A DNA stretch of 64,000 nucleotides from a virus: positions 1 through 64,000 of IMG/VR virus record IMGVR_UViG_3300021963_000003; one strand, 5' to 3'. Position numbers and translations under genes: made by a program. Below, piece after piece: positions 58,070 through 64,000 of this stretch. Below the pieces are notes generated by a model. It was not told the DNA's origin. It was given only the letters and a program-made list of their open reading frames with translations, and searched no databases. Each line of letters begins with the position of its first letter. The first letter of the stretch is position 1.

Positions 58070-58274
58070 TTTTGGTAGTAATACTACTGAGATTATATGC
58101 AATCGGGTATAGACATTTAATATTTTGAATAATTATACGCTTTAAGGTATAATTAACACACAACATTATTTTATAATTAACCCACAAAAAAAGCAAAGGT
58201 ATAGCTTAACAAAATCACAAAAAAGTAAAGGTGTAGCTTAAAAAAACAAAAAAATGCTCACCTATCGGCTCACA

Positions 58275-58323
58275 ACGTTTAATAAATTAATCTTATGAAT
58301 ACAACGTTTAATAAATTAATCTT
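58275..58323 (+). promoter_or_regulatory. Duplicated start-proximal leader
   Basis: ACAACGTTTAATAAATTAAT CTTATGA occurs twice in a row, 27 bp apart, the second copy ending at ATG 58324. The first copy also carries a start codon (58295) followed by a short frame. The stem bases are disrupted compared with other leaders. Confidence 0.6.
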
Positions 58324-58548
58324 ATGACAAAGAAAATTAAATTAATGCATTACCGACTAGACGACGAGGTCTGTGTCGTGGACTACAACGACTTAAAGGT
58401 TTCTTACTACGGAAAGAACGGGCATCACTACAACTTATTAGGGGCAGTGAGCGACAGAATTGAAGCTTTTTTAATGAGAAGAGGTTGGATTAAGACTACA
58501 GCAGCTACCTTTGCTAAACTAAAAGAGGAACTATATGAGGTGGCTTAA
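58324..58548 (+). CDS. Hypothetical early protein, 74 residues
   Basis: MTKKIKLMHYRLDDEVCVVD, YNDLKVSYYGKNGHHYNLLG then a helical tail. The start is the second ATG of the duplicated leader. Function unknown. Overlaps the next gene. Confidence 0.55.
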   Translation: MTKKIKLMHYRLDDEVCVVDYNDLKVSYYGKNGHHYNLLGAVSDRIEAFLMRRGWIKTTAATFAKLKEELYEVA

Positions 58549-58834
58549 TCCTAAAACAATTATCTGGTACAAGTCCAAGGATACCTTCTGTGTGAGAGTA
58601 TTTGGTTGGGGGATATATGGAATTAATACTAAAGCCAATTGGGTTCCGTTCTCAATCAGGGCTGGCTTCAAAAAGCTACCAATTATCAAGGGACACTTTA
58701 TCGAATTTATGATACCGTTATGGCTGCAGAAAATGAAAAATACCATCAGATGGCGATTGCTTGGGGCGAAAAGTACCTCGCTTCCAAAGAAACCTCAGAG
58801 GTCTTCAATCATAAAAAAGGGGAAACAATCTTAG
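58535..58834 (+). CDS. Hypothetical protein, 99 residues (overlapping frame)
   Basis: MRWLNPKTIIWYKSKDTFCV and RVFGWGIYGINTKANWVPFS suggest a small beta domain. The C-terminal part overlaps the next gene by 115 bp in a different frame and is basic and low in conservation signals, so the true end could be earlier. Real, but its 3' end is uncertain. Confidence 0.5.
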   Translation: MRWLNPKTIIWYKSKDTFCVRVFGWGIYGINTKANWVPFSIRAGFKKLPIIKGHFIEFMIPLWLQKMKNTIRWRLLGAKSTSLPKKPQRSSIIKKGKQS

Positions 58835-58968
58835 ACGACCGCCATTTTGTGGCAGTTCAGGTAGAAAGAATTAAGCACTGCAAGGGAGCTGAACTTCACG
58901 GAGCCTATAATAGACTAAGGGTATTTAAACACTTCTACGAGACCTTAATTAAAAAAGAAGATGAGTAA
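58720..58968 (+). CDS. Hypothetical helical protein, 82 residues
   Basis: Start at MAAENEKYHQMAIAWGEKYL (an ATG 27 codons upstream lies inside the previous gene and is rejected). Helices with KGAELHGAYNRLRVFKHFYE near the end. ATGA-type coupling to the next gene. Function unknown. Confidence 0.55.
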   Translation: MAAENEKYHQMAIAWGEKYLASKETSEVFNHKKGETILDDRHFVAVQVERIKHCKGAELHGAYNRLRVFKHFYETLIKKEDE

Positions 58969-59155
58969 GGAACATATAGTTAAATGTCAGAACACCGAAT
59001 GCCCGTCGTCAGATAGTTGCCATAGGGTTATAGCTGTACCGTCCACATTTAAACAGGTGTACCTAGAGTTTACCCCTGAAAAGGGAGCAGACAGGTGTAT
59101 ATATTTTATCCAAACAAGAGATGAGGAAGGACAACCTACACTGCCCCTACTGTAA
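58961..59155 (+). CDS. Small zinc-finger protein, 64 residues
   Basis: MSKEHIVKCQNTECPSSDSC, HRVIAVPSTFKQVYLEFTPE, then RCIYFIQ. Cys residues at 9, 14, 20 and near 46 suggest a zinc site. Overlaps both neighbours; function unknown. Confidence 0.6.
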   Translation: MSKEHIVKCQNTECPSSDSCHRVIAVPSTFKQVYLEFTPEKGADRCIYFIQTRDEEGQPTLPLL

Positions 59156-59570
59156 GCTCCTATACGACGAGGAGTTCATTGAACCCTTGATATGTAGGTC
59201 GTTTATCTGCAAGGAATGTCAGGGCAAGATAAGGGTCAAGTTAAAGACAGGAGGTTGGATTGTGATGCACAAAAGACAGGATAGGATGTACCACGTGACT
59301 AAGATAAGAAACCAAGAAGAGGACTTCAAGTACCTACATAAAGTAAGAAAGAAGTATATGCTTAGGGTCAAACGCAGGCACAACGACGCACTAGTAGACG
59401 AGTTCTTTAAGTACGGCAAACGTACTTGGATTATCAAGGCAAGGTCAATGTTTATTCAGGAGGTTACAATGCTTGGAATTCCGTACACCACTATCATCGA
59501 ATTTTTTAAACAGAACGGAGGGACAATAAATTTTAGAACAATTAAAGTATATATCAATAGTTATGACTAA
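59121..59570 (+). CDS. Zinc-ribbon protein, 149 residues
   Basis: MRKDNLHCPYCKLLYDEEFI, then CRSFICKECQGKIRVKLKTG: CxxC pairs at residues 8-11 and 30-33 form a zinc ribbon. The C-terminal helical part (AKTWIIKARSMFIQEVTMLG type) may be an HTH. Possible DNA-binding regulator. Overlaps the gene before by 35 bp. Confidence 0.6.
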   Translation: MRKDNLHCPYCKLLYDEEFIEPLICRSFICKECQGKIRVKLKTGGWIVMHKRQDRMYHVTKIRNQEEDFKYLHKVRKKYMLRVKRRHNDALVDEFFKYGKRTWIIKARSMFIQEVTMLGIPYTTIIEFFKQNGGTINFRTIKVYINSYD

Positions 59571-59922
59571 CAAGGAAAGTAAAGAAATCCAGAATATGGT
59601 AACGTACTTCACATTATGTTCGCACCTGCGGGACTACATAGAAGAGAATGTAAGCTCCTCTAAGTTTAATTTTAACAAGGTTAAGATGATAACAAACCAG
59701 CTAGCAAGGGAGCTAGAGAAAAGCATTGACATTGTGTTTGACGCAAAGGAGTTCTCAGAAGAAGACAAGGCGGATATGTTAGATAACTTTGTTAATAGCA
59801 CTCGCTTTATGGAGTACTACTTTAGAAAAGGATTACAACTACAACACATCGAACCAACATTAGTATCAGAACTATCAGACAAAATAAACGAAATCTTTAA
59901 AGATTATGGAATCAACGAGTAA
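59563..59922 (+). CDS. Hypothetical helical protein, 119 residues
   Basis: MTNKESKEIQNMVTYFTLCS, KVKMITNQLARELEKSIDIV, then FSEEDKADMLDNFVNSTRFM. All-helical with EELE-like patterns; no motif recognised. Overlaps the next gene by 17 bp. Confidence 0.5.
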   Translation: MTNKESKEIQNMVTYFTLCSHLRDYIEENVSSSKFNFNKVKMITNQLARELEKSIDIVFDAKEFSEEDKADMLDNFVNSTRFMEYYFRKGLQLQHIEPTLVSELSDKINEIFKDYGINE

Positions 59923-60310
59923 CGAGAACGTAACAACGTTTACAGACAGTATTGTATTTGATGTCATTAAGGACATTGCATCTAGAGCAGAGCTAGGTCT
60001 AGCCAAGTACAACAAAACAATGGACAGAGAAGACTTAATAGCTTCCGATTGGGTACAACACGCATACGAGGAGTGCTTAGATATGGCACTATATCTTAAG
60101 AGATTAAGAAAAGATATGTTGGCTATGGAAGAGGAGCTTCGGGCATTTAAAACTCAGTCTATGATTAAGGAGCAATGGAAAGAAATAGAAGTGGAGGATA
60201 AAAATAGAAGGCTAAAATATAAGTATGGCATAGGAGTTGCAGATAGCGATGTACCTGAACCAAACGAAGAAAAACCGCCAATTAATATTAAATATACTTG
60301 GCACAGATAA
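59906..60310 (+). CDS. MazG-like helical NTP pyrophosphatase candidate
   Basis: This encodes 134 residues with DIASRAELGLAKYNKTMDRE, then DWVQHAYEECLDMALYLKRL near residue 50. The KYxxTxxREDLxxxDWxxHAxEExxDxxxYLxxL pattern is that of small phage MazG-type all-alpha enzymes, where Glu/Asp bind metal. They hydrolyse nucleotides. The rest is charged and ends DVPEPNEEKPPINIKYTWHR. Motif-level only. Confidence 0.55.
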   Translation: MESTSNENVTTFTDSIVFDVIKDIASRAELGLAKYNKTMDREDLIASDWVQHAYEECLDMALYLKRLRKDMLAMEEELRAFKTQSMIKEQWKEIEVEDKNRRLKYKYGIGVADSDVPEPNEEKPPINIKYTWHR

Positions 60311-60339
60311 TAAGGGTTAAAATGGTTTAATTGTCAGAA

Positions 60340-60370
60340 AGGCATCCTGTTCTACGGGGTGTCTTTTTTT
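60340..60370 (+). terminator. Rho-independent terminator
   Basis: GGCATCC (60341-60347), loop TGTTCTACG, then GGGTGTC (7-bp stem with G-T pairs) and TTTTTTT. Placed 30 bp after the MazG-like stop. It separates the large early operon from the SSB-like operon. Confidence 0.9.
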
Positions 60371-60397
60371 GTACCTTGAAAAATAATTTATGTAAAT

Positions 60398-60429
60398 GTT
60401 TTGAATTATAAATAAAATAGTTAACTTTG
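60398..60429 (+). promoter_or_regulatory. Bacteroidota promoter of the SSB operon
   Basis: TTTTG (60399-60403), an 18-nt spacer, then TAACTTTG (60422-60429). It starts right after the terminator and reads into the 59-residue gene at 60447. Confidence 0.8.
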
Positions 60430-60446
60430 TAACACCAAACAAGAAA

Positions 60447-60626
60447 ATGAAAAAACAAACATACAGCGATGTGCTCTGCAAGGCAGAGGCTATCGTATCT
60501 AATCCAAAGAATCGTTTATCAAACGGAAACCTTAAAGCACCTGTACAAAGAAGAGTAGAGAAGCTAACGTTTAAAGTAGCGTACCTATCTCAATTTGCTA
60601 CACCAGAAAGTAACTATCAATATTAA
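60447..60626 (+). CDS. Small basic protein, 59 residues
   Basis: MKKQTYSDVLCKAEAIVSNP, KNRLSNGNLKAPVQRRVEKL, then FKVAYLSQFATPESN. Basic and helical. First gene of the SSB operon; function unknown. The start lies close to the promoter with A-rich context. Confidence 0.65.
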   Translation: MKKQTYSDVLCKAEAIVSNPKNRLSNGNLKAPVQRRVEKLTFKVAYLSQFATPESNYQY

Positions 60627-60648
60627 TTTAAACTAAACAAAACAAATT

Positions 60649-61350
60649 ATGTCAAGAGCAGACGCTTATCGCACAACAGTTGAGTCACCAGTTAAGAAGT
60701 ACTTATCTTGGTCGTCCAACGACAAATGTTTTACCTTCTACGACAAGGAAACAAAGGAGAACAAGAAGTTAACTCTACCGTTAACATTAATTCACTTAGA
60801 CGAGATGTCTACAGTTAAGGGATGGCACGACTCATCTTCCTCAGGAATCTATTCTAACGAGGTGCGTTCTACTAAGAACGAAGAACTAAACGTAAGAGCA
60901 TTTAAAGGAGGGGACTTGGCTAAAGGTATCTACCAAGACATTAAGTTAAAAATCCAGTCATTAGGTGGTCACTACTGTGTTAGCATCTACGCATTTGTTG
61001 ACAACGAGATTGTTAATATCTCTTTAAAGGGTTCAGCTTTGATGACTTGGTCTGACTTTACTAAGGACAATCGCAAGGCTTTCTTAGGCAACGTAATCGA
61101 AGTTAAGTCAGCATCTGAAGGAAAGAAGGGAGCAGTTAAGTACACAACTCCTACATTCACATTAGGTGGTGCTATTGGTCTAGATGTAAGCGAGAAAGCT
61201 GAGGCGGCTTATGATTTGCTGAAAGCATACCTAGACTCACGCAAGGCTTCACAAGAAGTATCTCACGAGGAGGTTCCTCAGGCTGAAACGTTTCAACCAA
61301 TATTTGCAGAGCCTGTATTAGAGAAAGAAATTGATACTCTTCCCTTCTGA
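60649..61350 (+). CDS. ssDNA-binding protein (SSB-like) with acidic tail
   Basis: This encodes 233 residues. The N-terminal 190 residues are beta-rich with aromatic and basic residues (YLSWSSNDKCFTFYDKETKE, HYCVSIYAFVDNEIVNISLK). The last 50 residues are Glu/Pro-rich and end EIDTLPF, an acidic tip with a terminal Phe as in bacterial SSB C-terminal tails that recruit repair and replication proteins. OB-fold is inferred. It belongs with the recombination genes around it. Confidence 0.75.
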   Translation: MSRADAYRTTVESPVKKYLSWSSNDKCFTFYDKETKENKKLTLPLTLIHLDEMSTVKGWHDSSSSGIYSNEVRSTKNEELNVRAFKGGDLAKGIYQDIKLKIQSLGGHYCVSIYAFVDNEIVNISLKGSALMTWSDFTKDNRKAFLGNVIEVKSASEGKKGAVKYTTPTFTLGGAIGLDVSEKAEAAYDLLKAYLDSRKASQEVSHEEVPQAETFQPIFAEPVLEKEIDTLPF

Positions 61351-61351
61351 T

Positions 61352-61822
61352 ATGAACGAACTAGCATTACTTAAAACAAACCCAATTGTCTCGGCGGACA
61401 AGGAAGGATTATCCTCGATGGTTAGCTCCTATATTCAGGAGTTAGCCTTCAACGGGGGAGAGCCTTTGAACGACTTAGCTATATGTAGAAAATATATATA
61501 TGTGCTAGAGGAATTAGAGAAGGGACTTAAGGACTACGCAATCTCTGAGTTAAGTAACTTTGACAAGCAGGAGGCTGAGATACTAGGTGCATCTTTAAAG
61601 GTAATAGAGACAGGAGTTAAGAATGATTATAGTGCAACTCCATCTTGGTTATCTCAAAAAGAAGTGGTAGACTTGGAGACTAAGAAACTAAAAGAAATCG
61701 AGGCTATGGCTAAGAGTCTTAAAGGTAAACTTGTCGTAGTAGACGAGGAGACAGGAGAGACAAAAGAGTTCTACCCACCTGTTAAAACAAGTTCAACATC
61801 AGTTCGTGTAACAATTAAATAA
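61352..61822 (+). CDS. Helical protein beside SSB, 156 residues
   Basis: MNELALLKTNPIVSADKEGL, LEELEKGLKDYAISELSNFD, EIEAMAKSLKGKLVVVDEET. Start chosen at MNELALL, one base after the SSB stop; a start 21 bp upstream is inside SSB. Helical coiled-coil type; possible recombination mediator or inhibitor. Not assigned. Confidence 0.55.
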   Translation: MNELALLKTNPIVSADKEGLSSMVSSYIQELAFNGGEPLNDLAICRKYIYVLEELEKGLKDYAISELSNFDKQEAEILGASLKVIETGVKNDYSATPSWLSQKEVVDLETKKLKEIEAMAKSLKGKLVVVDEETGETKEFYPPVKTSSTSVRVTIK

Positions 61823-61824
61823 TA

Positions 61825-61864
61825 ATGCTCACCTACGGCTCACACCGTTTAACAAGCTAAACTT
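61825..61864 (+). promoter_or_regulatory. Two-hairpin leader of the 51-residue gene
   Basis: ACGG CTCACA CCGT and GTTTAAC AA GCTAAAC (61847-61862) then TT ATG 61865. Equivalent to 54772-54811 with compensated bases. A short frame MLTYGSHRLTS is present. Confidence 0.6.
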
Positions 61865-62020
61865 ATGGAAAGAACATTTAATCAGGTGTACCAGCATATC
61901 TACAACCAACTAGATTTACACCACCAAACAAAAATACAGCAAGCTAAGGACAAGTTTGAGAAACAAAAGCAGGCTGAGAAAAACGAAAAATCAAATTATG
62001 AATATTATAAAAGATATTAG
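61865..62020 (+). CDS. Small coiled-coil protein, 51 residues
   Basis: MERTFNQVYQHIYNQLDLHH, then QTKIQQAKDKFEKQKQAEKN: Lys/Gln-rich helix. Overlaps the HTH gene by 23 bp. Function unknown. Confidence 0.5.
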   Translation: MERTFNQVYQHIYNQLDLHHQTKIQQAKDKFEKQKQAEKNEKSNYEYYKRY

Positions 62021-62225
62021 AACAGAGTTAGGGATGACCCAAGCAGCCTTTGCTAAGGTATCTGGATTCAATAAAGTACAGCAGGTATCAGGACTAGAGA
62101 ACAACGTAAAGGGCTTAGGGTTCTTCCTACTAAGTAAGATAGTAAGACACCTTGCCTCCAATGGAATTGACGCTTCACTTGATGTGATACTTACAGTCAA
62201 CCAAAAGAAAATAAGAATACATTGA
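61998..62225 (+). CDS. XRE-like HTH regulator, 75 residues
   Basis: MNIIKDIRTELGMTQAAFAK, then VSGFNKVQQVSGLENNVKGL: helix-turn-helix of the Cro/CI (XRE) type. A longer N-terminal extension upstream would overlap the previous gene further, so MNII is preferred. Likely operator-binding repressor or activator; the iterons are a candidate target. Confidence 0.75.
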   Translation: MNIIKDIRTELGMTQAAFAKVSGFNKVQQVSGLENNVKGLGFFLLSKIVRHLASNGIDASLDVILTVNQKKIRIH

Positions 62226-62422
62226 CAAATCCTAGTAATCTAAAACCAGCTGAAAAGCTAGAAGAGATAATGAGGCTATCCCAAGAGTACGGGGTACGCT
62301 ACATTATCTCTTATTTTTTAACCGAGTTAGCAGAAAATGCAAATTATGCAAGTTTTGATGATAAGTGTTATTGGAAAGACGTAGAAGATGAATTTAAATC
62401 AAGACTAAAAAATGGCAGATGA
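62222..62422 (+). CDS. Hypothetical protein, 66 residues (TTG start)
   Basis: The start TTG at 62222 overlaps the preceding stop. MTNPSNLKPAEKLEEIMRLS then YWKDVEDEFKSRLKNGR. The final YWKDVEDEFKSRL resembles the end of the MTPKEKA family, so this may be a distant relative. No ATG is available nearby. Confidence 0.45.
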   Translation: MTNPSNLKPAEKLEEIMRLSQEYGVRYIISYFLTELAENANYASFDDKCYWKDVEDEFKSRLKNGR

Positions 62423-62777
62423 AATTGTATTTGAGTGGCACGACATAGACGTGTCATTAAACAAGTTCTTTGCAGGTAAGCATTGGACAATACGTAACAA
62501 AATTAAAGACCAATTCCATTCTCTATTTGGAAAATTGCTAACAGGTAAATACAGAAAGATTAACGAGTACTCTGTTCGGCTTGAGTACAATTCAAGGTTA
62601 GACCCTACCAACACCATTATATTAATTAAGATTGGCGAGGACTTCCTTAGACATATTGATATTCTTACAGACGACACCAAGAAGTTCTGCAAGAGTGTAA
62701 CTATTGTTCCTGTACTCACTATGGGAAAGAAGCATTATAAGATGACATTCTCAATTATATCCTATGCAAATAACTAA
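62412..62777 (+). CDS. RusA-like Holliday junction resolvase candidate
   Basis: This encodes 121 residues: EWHDIDVSLNKFFAGKHWTI, RNKIKDQFHSLFGKLL. The SLNKxxxxKHWxxRxxxKxxxH pattern resembles RusA-type resolvases, which have conserved Asp residues (DID near 11, DPTNT near 61). Mg-dependent cleavage of branched DNA would fit replication and packaging. Not certain, since a clean Asp triad is not seen. Confidence 0.5.
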   Translation: MADEIVFEWHDIDVSLNKFFAGKHWTIRNKIKDQFHSLFGKLLTGKYRKINEYSVRLEYNSRLDPTNTIILIKIGEDFLRHIDILTDDTKKFCKSVTIVPVLTMGKKHYKMTFSIISYANN

Positions 62778-63297
62778 AGTAGAGTTAATCCCGCCGACTT
62801 TATACCAAGAGTCTTTATGTAATGCATTTGCGGATGCCGTATACTTTAGCAATAAGAGTACGTACGACAAACGTAAGCAAACTAATGAGCTCAAGGTAAA
62901 GGCAGACATATACATAGGCAAGATGGCGGAGTTTGCGGTGTATAACTTCTTAGTAGAAAAGGACAGGGTAGTGACTCAGCCTGATATAATGATATACTCA
63001 GTTAAGAGGAAGTCGTTTGATGCTGACCTATTTGTAGACGAGAAGACTCCTATCCACGTCAAGTCCTGTATGAGTGTTAGGGACCAAGAAAACTCTTGGG
63101 TGTTCCAACCTACCGACAAACTTGTTTGCTTGCCCTCTGCTGACGATATAATTGCCTTGGTGGTAATATCTGACCTTAAGGTGTTTTCGGCTTATCTAGT
63201 CAAAGCTATTGATGTTATGGGGCTATACAAGCCGCCAAGGATAGAGGGGTTGGACAAGAAAGTATTATATGAAGAAATTTTAAACGAACAAAAATAA
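62764..63297 (+). CDS. PD-(D/E)XK-type nuclease candidate, 177 residues
   Basis: IGKMAEFAVYNFLVEKDRVV (Glu in a helix), TQPDIMIYSVKRKSFDADLF (Asp), and TPIHVKSCMSVRDQ (the x-V-K core). Order E...PD...D-x-D...HVKS fits a PD-(D/E)XK fold. No DNA target is evident. Overlaps the previous gene by 14 bp and precedes a small acidic gene. Confidence 0.6.
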   Translation: MQITKVELIPPTLYQESLCNAFADAVYFSNKSTYDKRKQTNELKVKADIYIGKMAEFAVYNFLVEKDRVVTQPDIMIYSVKRKSFDADLFVDEKTPIHVKSCMSVRDQENSWVFQPTDKLVCLPSADDIIALVVISDLKVFSAYLVKAIDVMGLYKPPRIEGLDKKVLYEEILNEQK

Positions 63298-63302
63298 ACA
63301 AA

Positions 63303-63620
63303 ATGAAAGTAAAAGATTTAAATGAAGCTCAAATAAAGCAAATATTCTGTTCTGCTATGGGATGGCATAGCCGACTTAATGAACAAGGCGAAGTTGGTTC
63401 AAAATTTGACGAATTCTACGACCAGATTACATACGAATGGGATGAAGATAGGTGGACAATCTGTGGGGATATGGCTCAAATTGAAATTACAGAAAACCTA
63501 TACTTTAGATGTGGAATGAGATACGCACACTATGGAATAGGGGGAACAGCGTTTGATTTAAAATCTGTTTTTGAATGCCTTGTATCATTAGGACTATTGC
63601 CTTTAAACGAACAAAAATAA
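63303..63620 (+). CDS. Hypothetical protein, 105 residues
   Basis: MKVKDLNEAQIKQIFCSAMG, WHSRLNEQGEVGSKFDEFYD, then EWDEDRWTICGDMAQIEITE. Acidic. Stop overlaps the next start (TAATG). Function unknown. Confidence 0.55.
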   Translation: MKVKDLNEAQIKQIFCSAMGWHSRLNEQGEVGSKFDEFYDQITYEWDEDRWTICGDMAQIEITENLYFRCGMRYAHYGIGGTAFDLKSVFECLVSLGLLPLNEQK

Positions 63621-63940
63621 TGGAACAACAAACAAGATACAGAATATCGGTAGCCCTAAAACGATTTAAAGATTCGTTAAAGCCACACACAGGACAAATA
63701 CTAGAATACGAATCTATCCCATTTACCGTTTATACAAGTAACGACAAGTATATAATATTAGATGCTGTATTTTTAGATTCTAAACAATATTTAAATACTA
63801 TGCGAGTATTAGAAAAGACTAAGCCATTTATATGTAAGTCTTGGATTCCCCATAAGAAAGATGGGGTTGAAACATATCCTGAATACAGCGGAATTATTCA
63901 CGGAATAATTCACAACGAATTTACTTCTTTCCGCCCCTAG
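63620..63940 (+). CDS. Last early gene, 106 residues, spans the terminal overlap
   Basis: MEQQTRYRISVALKRFKDSL, QILEYESIPFTVYTSNDKYI and a C-terminus GIIHGIIHNEFTSFRP encoded in the 111-bp repeat. The start ATG overlaps the previous stop. The gene's 3' end meets the first minus-strand gene tail-to-tail in the circular map. Function unknown. Confidence 0.7.
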   Translation: MEQQTRYRISVALKRFKDSLKPHTGQILEYESIPFTVYTSNDKYIILDAVFLDSKQYLNTMRVLEKTKPFICKSWIPHKKDGVETYPEYSGIIHGIIHNEFTSFRP

Positions 63941-64000
63941 CTCTTTTGTCTCCCGCTGTATCTGATTTAGAGCCTCTATTTACGGAGGCTTTTTTCATTA
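63890..64000. repeat. Terminal direct repeat, right copy
   Basis: Identical to 1-111. It carries the end of the last plus-strand gene and part of the minus-strand gene at 32-301, which is cut off at the window edge. Confidence 0.97.

Larger units (their letters stand above)
57889..58323. other. Non-coding spacer with repeats
   Basis: About 430 bp with no credible gene. It contains two copies of ATTTGTGACAGA at 58022 and 58058, each overlapping a -7-like TAnnTTTG (58019 and 58055), and two copies of AAAGGT(A/G)TAGCTTAA at 58194-58209 and 58227-58241. Further 3' lies TTTTGAATAATTATACG. It ends in the duplicated leader before 58324. Confidence 0.6.

Noticed and set aside
57933-58196. Minus-strand open frame of 87 codons in the 57.9-58.3 kb spacer
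   Set aside because: It opposes the operon direction, its composition is unlike other genes (many Cys, His and Tyr), and it overlaps repeats that look regulatory.
63891-63911. Terminator hairpin at the end of the last gene
   Set aside because: The palindrome GAATTATT/AATAATTC is inside the coding region (repeat GIIHGIIH) and has no T-tract.
32-63940. Integrase or other sign of lysogeny
   Set aside because: No tyrosine or serine recombinase motif or att-like core was seen; the small HTH gene alone does not support a temperate lifestyle.

Overview
The window is the complete genome of one tailed phage, written with a small overlap. Bases 1-111 are identical to bases 63890-64000, so the non-redundant unit is 63,889 bp and the map closes into a circle. 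This indicates a circularly permuted or terminally redundant genome, or an assembly overlap. The host is very probably a member of the Bacteroidota. Several promoters have the form TTG, 18-21 nt, then TAnnTTTG. Start codons are preceded by A-rich sequence rather than Shine-Dalgarno motifs. The virion genes also carry DUF11/DUF5977-type modules common in that phylum. No integrase, DNA polymerase, RNA polymerase or tail-sheath gene was seen. The virion genes suggest a short-tailed (podovirus-like) phage with a 3,003-residue internal protein.

Layout. The left two thirds (32-44496, all on the minus strand, so read from right to left) is the late region. In reading order it holds a GroES-like protein, a putative small terminase, the large terminase, portal, scaffold-like protein, major capsid protein and an unknown structural protein. 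Then come a 1,729-residue fibre with a C-terminal S74 chaperone, a second S74 fibre and a Cys-rich DUF11-type surface protein. A lysis cassette follows (small membrane proteins, holin candidates, M15 endolysin, one-piece spanin). After it come three connector or adaptor genes, one pair split by a GIY-YIG homing endonuclease gene, a 1,242-residue tail-hub protein and three internal (ejected) proteins. The end holds small basic proteins, a Dps-like protein, two further HExxH proteins and an HNH endonuclease.

The right third (45789-63940, plus strand) is the early and replication region. It holds an ArdC-type anti-restriction protein, many small proteins, a replication initiator, a DnaB-type helicase, a PD-(D/E)XK exonuclease-like protein, an SSB-like protein with an acidic tail ending in Phe, a RusA-like candidate, a second PD-(D/E)XK-like protein and a small HTH regulator. 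The phage probably borrows the host polymerases.

Between the two arms lies about 1.3 kb without a credible gene (44497-45788). Its left half is full of palindromes and short repeats. Its right half starts with a near-consensus Bacteroidota promoter and continues as about 415 nt of dense, nested stem-loops, ending in a hairpin with a tRNA-type TTCGATT T-loop. This is the best candidate for an undescribed element. Three other non-coding systems stand out. A 15-bp palindromic iteron occurs both in an intergenic spacer at 43.75 kb and inside the replication-initiator gene at 51.6 kb. A 40-bp hairpin leader is repeated in front of four early genes. A second, covarying two-hairpin leader sits directly before start codons on both strands.
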